NCBI GenBank assembly: GCA_029215795.1
Contig: JARDYH010000007.1
Span: 19,689,763 to 19,753,762, forward strand
Source: Anniella stebbinsi
Lineage: Eukaryota > Chordata > Lepidosauria > Squamata > Anniellidae
Direction of reading: 5' to 3'
DNA length: 64,000 nt
The notes beneath the pieces are model-generated. The model was not told where the DNA came from, did no database searches, and saw nothing but the letters and a program-made list of their open reading frames with translations. The translations under genes were made by a program, and so were the position numbers. Position 1 is the first letter of the stretch, and every line of letters starts with the position of its first letter. This document shows positions 1-10,861 of this stretch, piece by piece.

Positions 1-534
1 ATTCTCACAGGCCGCTATTGCTCTTCATCCTCTTTCTCACTTGCTTGACAGGCAGAGAGTCAATGATTAAGCAGGCAGGGGTATCTGCTGCTCTTCTCTC
101 TCGGCACCGCCATTTTCTGGGCCACACCGAGAGGCAGGCAAGCAGGGGGTTGCAATGGGGAAGAGGAGGAGCAACTCCAAGCCGCTCTTGTCCCCTGCAT
201 TCATGCAAAACAAACAGTGATCACAAACATGGAATCAGATTGAGGAGAGACAAGCTCTGACATTGCTCATTGGCCCATCCCTACTCATGTTACTGTCCTT
301 GAAAGGGGGTTGGATGAACATCCATATGGTGACTTGAGAAACTGAACACAGCCCACCAACATTTCAATTGTCATGCCAAGGAGCACTATCTGTGGGGCCT
401 TTGCACTGCTACCTTTGCACATTCCCTGTCTGTGTGCTTTATTTGTGTGTTCTGTCATTGACTGTCCTCCACTAACGAGTGGGTAGCTTTGGTTAAAGAA
501 AGAAATGCAACTGCCCTACAATATATTCTCTATC
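1..534. other. unrecognised sequence
   Basis: No repeat family, gene or RNA is recognised. Short open frames on both strands overlap each other and show no domain. The last 50 bases may already belong to the L2 copy that follows. Confidence 0.5.
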
Positions 535-887
535 GGCGCTCGGCAACAAGGGAGAGGGCCTTCTCTGTGGTGGCCCCCCCACTGTGGAACGATCTACCTG
601 ACAAGGCCCGCCTGGTGCCAACATTGTTATCTTTTTGGCGCCAAGTCAAGACTTTCCTCTTCTCTCAGGCATTTGGCAATATCTGAGGAGCCTGGGTTTG
701 TTTTTGTAGCTTTTTGGGTTGTTGTAGCAGTTTTAAATGTATGTGTGTATTGTGTGTGTGTTGTACGTTTTTGGTGTTTTAATTTTTGTATATTGTTTTT
801 AATTGTTTTAATCCTATGTAAACTGCCCCAGAGAGCTTCAGCTATGGGGCGGTATACAAATGTAATAAATAAATAAATAAATAAATA
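535..887 (+). mobile_element. L2-type LINE, 3' end (family A)
   Basis: A 5'-truncated LINE fragment. It encodes the last ~50 residues of the reverse-transcriptase ORF, with the segment RERAFSVVAPPLWNDLP, ending at a stop at 684-686. An AT/GT-rich 3' UTR follows. The hallmark 3' end is a short inverted repeat around 'CCCAGAGAGCTTC..' and GGGGCGGTATAC, then a (TAAA)n tail at 865-887. The same 3' end recurs many times in the window on both strands. The C-terminal RERAFSVVAPxLWNDLP motif is typical of L2/CR1-group LINEs. The L2 assignment rests on recall of the family, not a search. Confidence 0.85.
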
Positions 888-1330
888 TACCTCGGCAGCA
901 ACAGTATGCACAATGGAAGCCTTTGTACTGCATGGGGCTTAGTGTTCATGCACATAATATAACAGCAATGGCCACAGAGGAGAGAGGTGAGGGAGTCAGT
1001 ACTCTGGGGTGTCTCTCTCTCTCTCTCTGTATATTTCCCCCTAACTCTTGAAGAGACTTGCCTGGAAAATGTCTTCTGTGAAATTTCAACTCAGGGCTAG
1101 TTGATATTGCCATGTAAACATTTCATGGGAATCCAGGCTGCCTTGGCTTTTTTCTGTGCCTTCACTTCTTGCTCTGTGAAAACTGAATCGCCATACACAA
1201 TTGTTGCGAGAGAAGAACTGCAAAGATTTTTGAAATGCTCATACAGTCAACTGGGATGGGGAGGTTGATCAATTCCTGCAAGAATTACCCCTTTCATCTT
1301 CTTTTGGGCCATACGGATGAGAGCTCTATA

Positions 1331-1334
<4 letters not shown>
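888..1334. other. unrecognised sequence with a short (CT)n
   Basis: Mostly unique-looking DNA. The only structure seen is a (CT)n run at 1012-1028. Confidence 0.5.

Positions 1335-1385
<51 letters not shown>
1335..1385. repeat. (GA)n microsatellite
   Basis: An uninterrupted GA dinucleotide array of about 51 bases. Apparent Arg-Glu reading frames across it are artefacts of the repeat. Confidence 0.98.
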
Positions 1386-1387
<2 letters not shown>

Positions 1388-2150
1388 ATTCTCTGACATT
1401 TACAATGCAATTCAAACACTTCCAGGGAAACCCCAAAACCTGCCTGCTAACAACAGTTTGGAAATTTTTATTATTATTAAAACAGGGGCTTCTGTCTCCT
1501 CTGATGAGCACAGCGTGGACTCCTTGCCCTTTTAATTACAGGACCTTGAAGCCTTGTGCCTGATCAATACATCTCTGTCAATTGTCAAGAGAGAGCGCGT
1601 CAGCTCTTTTAAGCATTCGACTCTGGAGCTTTTCATCTCAAGAATGAAATTGGATACCGTGAGCTTTGTCCAGTTCAGCACACTTTTTGCCAGGGTTCAC
1701 ACACTGAGCATTTTCTAGCATTCCGTGAGCATCAGAGAGAGTGCCATCGGCGATCTGTGATGCAACTCCAGCAGTGAAGGCTTGAATTCAGGTGATCTTT
1801 TTGTTTAGCTCGACAGAGGTGGACAAATTCATAAGCCCACGCTCTATAACACAAGAACTGCTCTGTGCCAGTATCAAAAGCAAATATAGCAGATGGCACC
1901 TTTAAGTGGAACAGCAGCAGACAGCTGAAGATCCTATCAATTAATGTTAAAGCTATAAGCTAACTCACAGGCACAATGCAAAGGACATTGAATGTGCTAA
2001 ACAGTTGACTGAGCTCCTTAAAGGTTGTGGAATCTCCATCACTGGAGAATCTTGTATGACTCACAGCTACACTACTGTCTCTTTAAACAGGCATTCCATC
2101 AACCTGGATGATTAAAGTGAAGAGGCTCAGGATCTCTTAGAGGATCGATG
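1386..2150. other. unrecognised sequence
   Basis: No repeat family or coding signal recognised. It is moderately AT-rich and contains no long open frame. Confidence 0.5.
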
Positions 2151-2213
2151 GCACTTCACCAAATTACAATCCCCAGGATTCTTTGATGGAAGCCATGATA
2201 ATTAAAGGTGGTA
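2151..2213. repeat. dispersed-repeat fragment ('AATCCCCAGGATTC' type)
   Basis: A short segment with CAATCCCCAGGATTCTTTG followed by an AGCCATGATAATTAAAG-like stretch. I recall similar wording from many reptile interspersed DNA elements. No boundaries or target duplication can be set. Confidence 0.35.
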
Positions 2214-2417
2214 TCATGATTAGAATGCTGGACCAGGACTCGGAGATCAGAGTTCTAGTCCCCACCTGGCCATGAATTTCACTGGGTGAATTTGGGCCAG
2301 CCGCTGACTCTTAGCACAACCTACCTCACAGGGTTGTTGTGAGGACCGAATGGAGAGGAGGAGGAGAATGAACAACATCTTGTTCTTCTTGGAGGAAAGG
2401 TGGGATATAACTGTAAC
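2214..2417 (+). mobile_element. MIR-like tRNA-derived SINE
   Basis: The order of parts is that of a tRNA-promoter SINE. The head contains ATTAGAATGCTGGACC and GTTCTAGTCC (degenerate A and B boxes). A middle part contains TCACTGGGTGAATTTGGG. Then comes the MIR-type core CTACCTCACAGGGTTGTTG, and a tail of GGAGGAAAGGTGGGATATAA resembling L2 3' ends. The tail suggests mobilisation by an L2 LINE (inference). Minus-strand relatives lie at about 4.3, 52.7 and 62.1 kb. Confidence 0.75.
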
Positions 2418-3194
2418 AAACAAAATATCCTATATAGGTTATAATGCAGCATGTGTCAAGAAACGTTTGACATCAGTTTCAGCTTTAGCCTTCTTTTTGT
2501 TTACCCCCACTCCATCAATCATTCTAGGAAACTTACATGCAATGGATGTCTCTGCTATTATCTTGGAAACACTTTATGCACCCCCCCCCCCCCAAATCAC
2601 CAGTCTGTAATAGGCAACCAAAATTTGTTGCTTTAATGGAGGGGTGGGATCATGACGTATTTGGCTTTGGTCTGCTGGATTGACGGGCTGGCAGGGAATG
2701 TACACAACTGCTGTTAGAACAGGTGCAAAGCCTTTTTGAAATGCACACAAATAGAAAGTTTGCACGTCATGATAAGCCACCCTGAAAACAAACCATGTTG
2801 GCTTATTTAATCTACCGCTAACCTACACTGATGCCATCAGACTTTCAGACATCCCTCGTTTTGCCATGGTTTGATTTCTGCTTGATTCTTCCACCCATTT
2901 CCAGAACGTATCCCAATGTCCTTTGCAGCACAATTTTATTTTAAAGAGTAAACCTTCCTTGATTTAATTAATCAATTATATTTACAACATTCTCCATATC
3001 TGAACAATAAGAGATAAAATAGTACAAAGATAAATTGAATAAAACACCATCTTAAAGATATTCTTTTTAAGTAAAGAATGCCAATATTTTTTTCTGTTTA
3101 TGTTTTGCGGATTGTCAGGTGTCTTTTTTTAAAAAAACCTTTCTAGAATTATATACAAATGTAGTCGGAGGAAAAACACAGATACTGAAAATGC
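2418..3194. other. unrecognised sequence with poly(C)
   Basis: No gene or repeat family recognised. A run of 13 C lies at 2581-2593 and an AT-rich stretch at about 2930-3110. Confidence 0.5.
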
Positions 3195-3401
3195 TAAAAT
3201 TTGAAAATGTGGTTTTTGTAGTTTTTGAAGTGTTGAAGTGGTTTTTAAATGTACAGATTGTGTGTATGTTGTATGTTTTTGCTGTTTTAATTTTTGTATA
3301 TTGTTTTTAATTGTTTTTAATCCTATGTAAACCGCCCAGAGAGCTTCGGCTATGGGGCGGGATACAAATGTAATAAATAAATAAATAAATAAATAAATAA
3401 A
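3195..3401 (+). mobile_element. L2-type LINE 3' UTR (family A)
   Basis: A 3' UTR remnant with a GT-rich stretch, the terminal CCCAGAGAGCTTCGGC and GGGGCGGGATAC pair, and a (TAAA)n tail at 3371-3401. No coding sequence is retained, so it is a strongly 5'-truncated insertion. Confidence 0.85.
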
Positions 3402-3812
3402 ACAAAAATAAATGGTCTGCAAAGTAGGAAATTTGTGCATATTTGGGGAAATTTCGGCAATCCTGCCATTCATGTACAGCAAGCATGAACTAGCATGAGA
3501 TACGCAGATGTTGCCAGTATGACACACAGCTAGTGAGATTAAGAGGTGTAGGAGGAGCGGTCAAGAACAACTCTGTAGCCTTTAGGCATAAGCCATGCAC
3601 AAGCCATCATGCCAGGTTCACTCATCACAACAAGCCCATCTGAAAACAAGCCACCCTGAACAACTCACAAACAGGCCGTGGGTTCTTAGGATAACTTGTA
3701 CATGGTTAACAAACTACTTGGAATCCATCATATTGCTTTCAAACATCACGAGAAGCCACTCTGAAATAAGAGAGGCTGACAACCCACCTAGGGTTGTCTT
3801 GTGCAAACCAAG
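3402..3812. other. unrecognised sequence
   Basis: Nothing recognised. It holds a loosely repeated motif (CAAGCC..AC..TGAAAAC), but no clear repeat boundary. Confidence 0.45.
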
Positions 3813-3831
3813 TCACACACACACACATACA

Positions 3832-3862
<31 letters not shown>

Positions 3863-3904
3863 TGTGTATGTACGCACTTCTCTCTCTCTCTCTCTCTCTC
3901 TCTC
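3813..3904. repeat. compound (CA)n-(CT)n microsatellite
   Basis: (CA)n at 3814-3862, interrupted twice by TA, then a short spacer and (CT)n at 3879-3904. Another (CA)n lies nearby at 4063-4081. Confidence 0.97.
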
Positions 3905-4284
3905 CTTTTTGTGAAGTACATCACATCACATCACTCTAGCATTTGGTATGTGTATATTGTTTTCAACAAACTTCTGCACCTTCTTGCCTTCGCAATCACA
4001 ACCTCAGCAGCATCCACTGTAACTCTACAAATGAGACATTGATTACATGTCTGAATTTCCCTACACACACACACACACACAAAACAATTCCTGTGCTAGA
4101 CAAATAAACAATATGTCAGGGAGAAAGATCTTTGCAGCCAGTGATGATTAAAGCAGCTTCATAAATCAGTACAAAGTCAGGCCATTCTGATAATTTGATG
4201 GATTTTGAGTTTTGACTATTTGCAGGAAGAGGGAAGAGAGGAAATGGACCTGAAAAGAAGGGACGGAGAGAATTTTCTGAGAAA

Positions 4285-4500
4285 TTATTTATTTATTTGT
4301 TATTAGTTTTATATCCAACCATTTTTCTCCTACAAAGAATGCAAGGCATATTACATGGCTGTCCTCCTCTCTGTTTATCCTAGTAACAAGTCTGTTAAGT
4401 AGTTTAAGCTGAGAGTCAGTGGTTGGTCCAAACCCACTCAGTGAGCTCCATGGCTGAGTAGGAACTGGATATTTCGAGTCCCAGTCCTTCACGCTAACCA
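4285..4500 (-). mobile_element. MIR-like SINE, minus strand
   Basis: A near full-length reverse copy of the SINE at 2.2 kb. It begins with the tail complement (ATTTATTTATTTG, ATATCCAACC). The core complement CCTAGTAACAAGTCTG is degraded, then comes CACTCAGTGAGCTCCATGG, and it ends near the tRNA-like head (GAGTCCCAGTCCTTCACGC). It is more diverged than the copy at 52.7 kb. Confidence 0.7.
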
Positions 4501-4559
4501 TGACAACACATGGGATCTCTTATTGGGATAGGTGTATGTGTGCTTACCTCACATATTCA

Positions 4560-4903
4560 AGTTTAACATCTAAGGTCCTTCTCCGAGTGCCTACTCTGAG
4601 GGAAGCTCGGAAGTTGGCAACAAGTGAGAGGGCCTTCTCTGTGGTGGCCCCCCGCCTGGCGTCAGCACTGTTATCTTTTCGGCACCAGGTCAAGACATAT
4701 CTCTTTTCTCAGGCATTTAGCAATATCTGATGAGCCTGGGTCTGTTTTGTTTTTAGGCTTATAGCTTTTAAAGTTGTTATAGTAGTTTTAAATGTAAATG
4801 TATATTGTATGTTTTTTCAGTTCTAATTTTTGTATATCGTTTTTAAATGTTTTAATCTTATGTGAACTGCCCAGAGAGCTTCGGCTATGGGGCGATATAC
4901 AAA
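4560..4903 (+). mobile_element. L2-type LINE 3' end (family A) with internal deletion
   Basis: It encodes LREARKLATSERAFSVVAPRL and then ALLSFRHQVKTYLFSQAF up to a stop at 4728-4730. Compared with the copy at 0.5 kb, roughly ten codons (the WNDLP region) are missing between these parts. The 3' UTR ends with GAGAGCTTCGGC and GGGGCGATATAC but has no TAAA tail. It is a decayed fragment. Confidence 0.85.
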
Positions 4904-6004
4904 AGAGACAGAAATGCAACCATCTCTTTCATAGGAGATGAAGAATTTCCCAAAATTGGTGAGTGGAGTTTGGTATACTCCTAGCATTCAGTTGGGTGCC
5001 CGGGACATCCCTAGGAACTGCTTCTTGGTGTTTTCGCTAAGATCATGTGTAGTATAAACCTGAAGTCCATTTTTGCAACATTCCAACCCAGGCACTCTAT
5101 ATTAAAATCCTCAGTGTCATTACTTTTGAATGGGTTTATAGCATTTAATTCAAGTGATTCCAAATGAAAAGATTTCCCCCCATGCACAATGACAAGACTT
5201 TGTCTATTAATGTCACCTCTTCTGTGTAGGTAAACAAAGCCTCCAAAGTTCCAGCAGCCATTTCTCAGTTTTGTAGAAACTATGGAGAATTAAAATAGAA
5301 AACACAAAGGTAGAGAACTTTACTGGTGTGTGTGTGTATGTTAGTGTTATCTTGAGAGCAGGATTGGGAGGTGTCATTTAAAATTGCATATCATCATCCA
5401 AAAGACACTCTGTAAGAGAAATCTCACTATTTTGCTTCTCCACTTTCCTTGACATAATGAGTATTTATGCTTGTAGACTACAATTCTAGATGTCGGCGAA
5501 CAGATGTTTCTTTGAGAAAGCGACAGGCAGTGTAGTCAGGTGTATAAAAGTGGAAAGCTTTTTTTTTTTAAAAGAAAAAAATCACATCAGGCTTTTGTTA
5601 CTTTGACAAATATTCAGTTCTTTAAAAGCAAAAGAAAACAGTGTTTTCTCACTTGTACCTGATGTTGAAACAACTGGCATGATTGCACATTTGTGGGTTG
5701 TTAGTAATTTTTTTAAGGTGATTCTGCTTCTAAACCCTTAAGGATTTACAGCACGAGGACCAGAAATGCCCTTATGGTGCCTAATAGACAGATGAGGTAC
5801 TCACCTAGCAGACCAATGATACTGCCGTACCTGCCAACCTCTGGCAACTCACAGGTACTGATGCCTGGTTCTGTTGAGCCAACTTGCCTGTCTGTTTCAA
5901 GTTCAAATGTACAGTTTTAATGCTTCAATGGATGCAGTTACTTAAGTTAAACCATTAGTTAGTTTTGATTTTTCTCCATGAAATGAGTACATGAGTAAAA
6001 AACA

Positions 6005-6005
<1 letters not shown>
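4904..6005. other. unrecognised AT-rich sequence
   Basis: About 1.1 kb without a recognised repeat or coding signal. Short homopolymer runs occur at about 5551-5580. Confidence 0.5.
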
Positions 6006-6035
<30 letters not shown>

Positions 6036-6100
6036 CTTCTTCTTCTTCTTCTTCTTCTTCCTCCTCCTCCTCCTCCTCCTCCTCCTCCTCCTCCTCCTCC
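6006..6100. repeat. (CTT)n-(CTC)n compound microsatellite
   Basis: A pyrimidine-only tract of 95 bases: (CTT)n to 6060, switching to (CTC)n up to 6100. One strand is all purine, so it is a mirror-repeat-prone tract capable of triplex formation. Poly-Leu/Pro and poly-Glu/Lys frames across it are artefacts. Confidence 0.98.
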
Positions 6101-6111
6101 AGTTGCTGAGG

Positions 6112-6244
6112 AATATGGGTGGGAGGGTGCTGTTGCACCATGTCCTGCTTGTGGGTTTCCTGGTCAACAACTATTGACCACTGTGAGAACAGAGTGCTGG
6201 ACTAGATGGACACTTTGTCTGATCCAGCATGGCTCTTCTTATGA
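6112..6244 (+). mobile_element. CR1-like LINE 3' UTR fragment
   Basis: It contains CCTGCTTGTGGGTTTCC, GTGCTGGACTAGATGGAC and GATCCAGCATGGCTCTTC, ending in TTCTTATG. I recall this as the 3' UTR wording of a CR1-group LINE of reptiles. The complement of the same text is at 26.76, 23.17 and 59.8 kb. It abuts the L2 'B' copy directly, sharing TTATGATAATAAG at the junction. Confidence 0.65.
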
Positions 6245-6503
6245 TAATAAGAAATTTATTTCTTACCAGCCTCTCCATTTGGATCGAGGCGGGGAACAAC
6301 AGTAAATATAAAATAGGATAAAATACATAAGACTGATAAAAAACATGGCACACATTATTCAAATAGCAATAAAACATCATAGAAACATCCTAAGTAAAAA
6401 CATTCTAAAATTCCACTGGATGTGCATGCTGGAAGAGACCAGTCTTTATAGCTTTCTTAAATTCTAAAAGACTGTTAAGTTGACGAATTATGTTATAAGT
6501 AGC
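6245..6503 (-). mobile_element. L2-type LINE 3' end (family B), minus strand
   Basis: The complement of the family-B tail: AAGAAATTTATTTCTTACC, then GGATCGAGGCGGGGAACAAC, the 3' UTR, and the coding end near 'GAGACCAGTCTTTATAG' and GTTAAGTTGACGAATT. The order and wording match the better preserved copy at 58.6-59.6 kb, so this is a truncated remnant. Confidence 0.8.
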
Positions 6504-6524
6504 TCAGGACTTGGCTAACTAATG

Positions 6525-6586
6525 CCGCCCTAAGACCCTAGCTATATAGGGTGGGATACAAATATTTTCATAAATAACTAAGGGAC
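6525..6586 (+). mobile_element. LINE 3' tail (L2-like, third variant)
   Basis: GCCGCCCTAAGACCC and a complementary GGGTGGGATACAAAT, ending in CATAAATAA. This is the short inverted-repeat plus A-rich tail layout of L2-type 3' ends. Confidence 0.55.
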
Positions 6587-6659
6587 TACCTGTATTGCTC
6601 TAACCTGCCTAAGTATTAAGATCTGCAGCAGAGGACCTTTTGAGGGCACCATTACTAAA

Positions 6660-6925
6660 AACGCCTGTCCTTCCTGTGTCGTCTCTGAAACATGGAATGT
6701 ACTTCTTCAAGAATTGCAATTGAGCCACATTCTTTTGGCCAATAGGGAGTTTGTGAGGATGCATATTTTAAAAGTAGCCTTTTAAAATGTGCAGTTATTA
6801 ATGTTTTAACATTGTTACTGTTTTTAATGTTCTTGTTTTTATTGTTGCAAGGTTTTATTATTTTAAATTGTAGTACTCTGCCTTGATGGGGTTTTAGCAG
6901 ATAAGGTGCTATATAATAAAAATTA

Positions 6926-6966
<41 letters not shown>
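6660..6966 (+). mobile_element. L2-like LINE 3' end with (ATT)n tail
   Basis: A possible ORF end (CATGGAATGTACTTCTTC; then GGAGTTTGTGAGGATGC) is followed by a T-rich 3' UTR, CTGCCTTGATGGGG and GATAAGGTGCTATATAAT, and an (ATT)n tail at about 6921-6966. The order fits a LINE 3' end, but the family is uncertain. Confidence 0.5.
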
Positions 6967-8378
6967 AATAAAAAAGTGGCCTCAGCAACAACTTGGACAA
7001 CATTTTACATCCTCCACCGTACAAAGTATAAGGAGAATGGCTCCTATAATCCAAAAATGGTGGAGAATATTTCAAGTAACCTTTGCAAAAAAAGTGGTCT
7101 TTTATGGGGAGATGTAGTGAGAAAAAGAAACACTCAGAAATTTCTCAGAATTCTGTCTTCTGAGAAATTTTGGGTTGGCTCTAGGATTCCCCCCCCCCCC
7201 CCCCCCGGTAAGTTGAACATCTAACGCAGAAGAAGTCATGCGTTATTTAGCAATGTAACCATATTACATTGTTGGTGGATGATCTTTCTGCTGGGTCTTG
7301 TGATGGTCAGCCGCAAGCAATGTTCAGCTGCCACAGAGGATCTCGATGACCTAGAGTGAGGCAAAACACTACATAAAGTGAATGTAATTTTCCTGGGCTT
7401 CTTGAATCACTGGAAAACTCATCTTGCATGCACATTTTAAACACAGGCTTCCCTGCTGGGAAACAACACAAACAGAACAGCTAATGTATTTGTAAAGAAA
7501 ATGCAAATACAACTGTATAGCAAAGTGAGATGTAATTTTGCAGTGATTTATGTACAATACCTCAATTGTGAACATAGATCATGTTTGGCAGGTATAACAA
7601 ATAATTTTGCAGGTTTTCTTGCTTGGCGGTGAAGCTGAAGTTCTGAATGTTTTACAAGTCGGATTGGATTTGCCAAGCTATACATTTTCAGGGGCAATGG
7701 TGGTACAGAAGTCTTTTCAACACAACGTCAAATCATCAAATTTGAAATATTGATGCTACTCAAATCTTTTGAGATATACATAGATTAGAAGTGGACAGCT
7801 GCAGGAGGTCTAGGGGGCATTTCTGCCTTCCCAAACTCCTCTCTCCACAGGCCACACTCCATGGGGCAGCCTGATTTTTTTTTTAAAAAACATATCAGCA
7901 GTTTGCAGCCAAAATTCAGTAGCAAGCTGCTCTGTAGCACCAAAGAGGGTTGCAAGCTAAATTTGACCCTTTTAGCACCCTGCAACTCTGCAAGTGCATT
8001 TTTCCTCCTAGAACCATTGCTGAAGTTGTCATCAGGGCAGGGGCAGTGGGATACACGCGGGCCGCATTTGCCCACCCCTGACCTAGATGGACTCATTGGC
8101 TCAGTTCCTGGATGCTCTTCCTGGCTTAGTAAACATAGTTTAGCAGATGGAATGAGCACCATCCTGCCACTCAGTTGATCTCCTCCCTTCCTTGGGGCTT
8201 ATATCCTGGTTTAATTAAGCCACAGCTAGCCATTATGTTTGGAACAGACACCTGTGGTTTATTTTCTGTTTACTAGCCAGGATCTTAAACCACAGTTTGA
8301 AGTTGGTTTAAATTCCTGGTTAGTAAAGTGACATTAAACCTCAGTTGCCCAAGATACACACAACAGCTGCAGATGAAT
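6967..8378. other. unrecognised sequence with poly(C)
   Basis: Mainly unique-looking. A C run lies at about 7191-7206. Overlapping frames at 7785-8178 on both strands (about 105-125 codons) have no recognisable domain and look like chance. Confidence 0.5.
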
Positions 8379-8472
8379 TGATTTATTATTTTATTGATTT
8401 ATTTTCTATACTGCCTAATAACCAAAGCTCTCTGGGCAGCTCACAAAACTGTCTGGGCAGCTCACAAAATTT
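8379..8472 (-). mobile_element. L2-type 3' tail (family A), minus strand
   Basis: ATTTATTTTCTATACTGCC, AATAACCAAAGCTCTCTGGG and CAGCTCACAAAA. The last part is duplicated in tandem with a 21-base period (GTCTGGGCAGCTCACAAAA recurs at once). Confidence 0.75.
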
Positions 8473-9421
8473 AGGGCTGATCTGAGAGCTCTCTTTGTTA
8501 AGACACATCTTTTTGTTTCAGAGAGGTTGAGAAAGTGGCTATCAAATTTCCTTCTCAATGTTGAAGTCTGAGCTTTATTAAAGTATTTAATTCCAGTGAT
8601 GCCTTTTGTCAAGTCTGTTCAGACTGTTATCAGCTGTTTATGGACGCTATTTGGAATTGGCTCAGGCTAATACTTACTCCTTCTGCGTCAGTGTGGGTTT
8701 GAACAGCTCAGCTGAAAAACCCACTCAGCCTGTGGCTGAGTTAATTTTCTTCCTCCATGCATGGATTTTGGCTGAGCGCTGAGGTAAATATGCCTCAGGG
8801 ATGTGTGCTTTCCGGTTATTTTTTAATAAAGAACAGATGGGTTGGTTGGACTGCCCCATCCCAATACAAACTCTCACAGATCACACTTCCAACCACCCTA
8901 ATAAAGTTTCCACCTTTCCCTTGTCCCTCCATTAAAGGGGCTCTGTGACTCTATCCGCATCGCCACAGGCAGAAATTCAACAGACAGAGCCTCTCCATCA
9001 CTGCACCTTCTTATAGGGGACATACTGCACCTCTTGTTAATGGCACAAGAAGCTTAGTTTGACAGATGAAAGCCTCTCTGGCTCAAACCCGCCTATAATT
9101 TACTCCTGAGCCAGAAGAGTAATCCCATTTACCGAGAAAGAGATTTGGGGGAAAAGGAAGGAATGTGGAAGGTCTGCATGTGTTTTAATAACTCAGAGGC
9201 ATTGAAGGTCATAGACACTCTGTGGTGGCGGGACAAAGGCAGTTTGTTGCAAATGTACTAAGGCACCTCTTCCTCTTTAACATGGTTTTACATTATGTAC
9301 AGAAACTGTTCTCTGGCACCAAAATCTGATCAAGGGGTGGAGACACTAGGGACTGTCTCAGCCTCCCATCTTAGAACACCCTTGACTGTGGTAGAACCCT
9401 CCACCCCTAAACCTCACTTGC
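8473..9421. other. unrecognised sequence
   Basis: No repeat family or gene signal recognised. Confidence 0.5.
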
Positions 9422-9684
9422 ATTTATTTATTTATTGCATTTATATACCACCCCATAGCCATAGCTCTCTGGGCGGTTTACATAAGATTAAAAACACTGA
9501 ACTTTAAAAGCCCGATATACAAAATTTAAAAACCATAAAAACCATAAAAGCAGATTATAAATGCAATATCCATTTGAAACAACTATTCTGGGTCAAGCAA
9601 CTACAACAACAAAACCCCTCAACATGCGCTGTTAAATCCCTGGGAGAAGAGAAAAGTCTTGACCAGGCGCCGAAAAGATAACAA
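9422..9684 (-). mobile_element. L2-type LINE 3' end (family A), minus strand
   Basis: ATTTATTTATTTATTGCATT, ATACCACCCCATAGCC and CTCTCTGGGCGGTTTAC, followed by an A-rich UTR and the coding end CTGGGAGAAGAGAAAAGTC..GCGCCGAAAAGATAACA. It stops within the last ~15 codons of the RT ORF. Confidence 0.85.
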
Positions 9685-10040
9685 TTTTTTTATAAATGTT
9701 ATTCATTTATTTATTGTATCGGAATAAGAGGCTGGCTCAGGGCCTGCCCTACTCTTAGGCAGAGTAAAGCAGCCACCTCAGGTAGCAGAATTTGGTGGCC
9801 TGAAATAGCCAAAAATGGTTATTTCTTTAATTTATTATGATTCTAGTTTTACTGCCAGGAAGGCGGAGAGGCACTTGTGAGGTTTCCTGTCTAGGTGCCA
9901 AAATACAGTGCTTCGAAAAATAAAATAAACGGCCTAGGTTACTATGCACCTTAATGTTTATGGTGGAGGTGACATGTCCTACACTGCCTGAGGAAGAAAC
10001 ATATGTCTTGGGGTGGCCCTGGGCTGGTCTACACTGCCTC
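9685..10040. other. unrecognised sequence
   Basis: A second short ATTTATTTATTG tract at about 9704-9717 suggests another LINE tail began here. The rest is unrecognised. Confidence 0.4.
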
Positions 10041-10152
10041 TATTTATTTATTTATTACATTTTTATACCACCCTATATCTCTCTGGGCGGTTCACAAAAT
10101 GGCCATTATTATTATTACTATTATTGTTGTTGTTGTTGTTATGATTATTATT
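10041..10152 (-). mobile_element. L2-type 3' tail (family A) plus (ATT)n/(GTT)n
   Basis: TATTTATTTATTTATTAC, ATACCACCCTATATCTC and TCTGGGCGGTTCACAAAATG form the short family-A tail. From about 10105 the sequence becomes (ATT)n and then (GTT)n to 10152. Confidence 0.8.
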
Positions 10153-10453
10153 AGCAGATAAGGCTAAACGTTAATAGTAAATAAAGAAAACCCTTTGAAA
10201 GCTAGCAATGTGTTGGAATTCTTGGATTTCAGCTGAGCTTTTCCATTATCACAGGATAGCAAGATGTGTAGAATCATAGAGGAAGGAGCTTCTGAGCATA
10301 TGCAGAATATGCTTTCTTTGCAACCTTAATCAGCCCAGCCCTCAGGCAGCTGAGATAAAAGTTCTGTACTTTGAAGCCTAAGGCCATAATTGGCTGGTAC
10401 CTTCTCCTGTTTTGTGTGTTTTGCTGCTAGAAAGGAAAGGACAACCAAAAAAC
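10153..10453. other. unrecognised sequence
   Basis: About 300 bases with no recognised repeat or coding signal. Confidence 0.45.
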
Positions 10454-10456
10454 TTA

Positions 10457-10858
10457 GGGCTTCTTCAAACAAGTGATTCATGGCATGCTTGTGACTGGAC
10501 ACTCATGGAAGTTTATGGGTCATTTTGATGACATCATGAGTCTCCTGCACCTCTCCCGCTCCTTCCACTGGTTATTCCATTAATCATCATCATCATCATC
10601 ATGCTTGGATATCTCGATTCTTCTGAAATATCTTGAGATTTCCTGCAGTGTGCAGCCAAAGTTGTGCTAAGAAACACCAGCTAGAGGGTGCGGTCACAGT
10701 CAAGGCTATGAGTACTGATAGGAGGTGAAGTTTTCAATTATAGATCATGTGGTCGCCCCTCTCCTCCCATGTAATGCACAGCCCATTACAATTGCATAAG
10801 AGAAGCAGGAAGCAAGTGCTGGTAAACTAACGTGATTTCCTTTAATCTAAAGAAGCCC
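10457..10858. mobile_element. non-autonomous DNA element with TTA flanks (PIF/Harbinger-like)
   Basis: The 402-bp block starts GGGCTTCTTCAAAC and ends in the complement (..AAAGAAGCCC). This gives a terminal inverted repeat (TIR) of at least 9 bases, GGGCTTCTT. The trinucleotide TTA flanks both sides (10454-10456 and 10859-10861). PIF/Harbinger elements make 3-bp TWA duplications and often begin with GG, so that superfamily fits. No transposase is encoded. A second 5' end, TTA followed by GGGGGCTCTTCAGACAAGTG, occurs at 45769-45791. Confidence 0.6.
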
Positions 10859-10861
10859 TTA

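Noticed and set aside
1317..1563. Arg-Glu repeat proteins
   Set aside because: A product of translating the (GA)n microsatellite. The same applies to Leu/Pro, Glu and Lys runs at 5955-6305 and Arg runs at 16550-16741.
2214..2300. tRNA gene
   Set aside because: The A- and B-box-like words belong to a SINE head. No cloverleaf can be drawn, and the sequence continues into the SINE core and tail.
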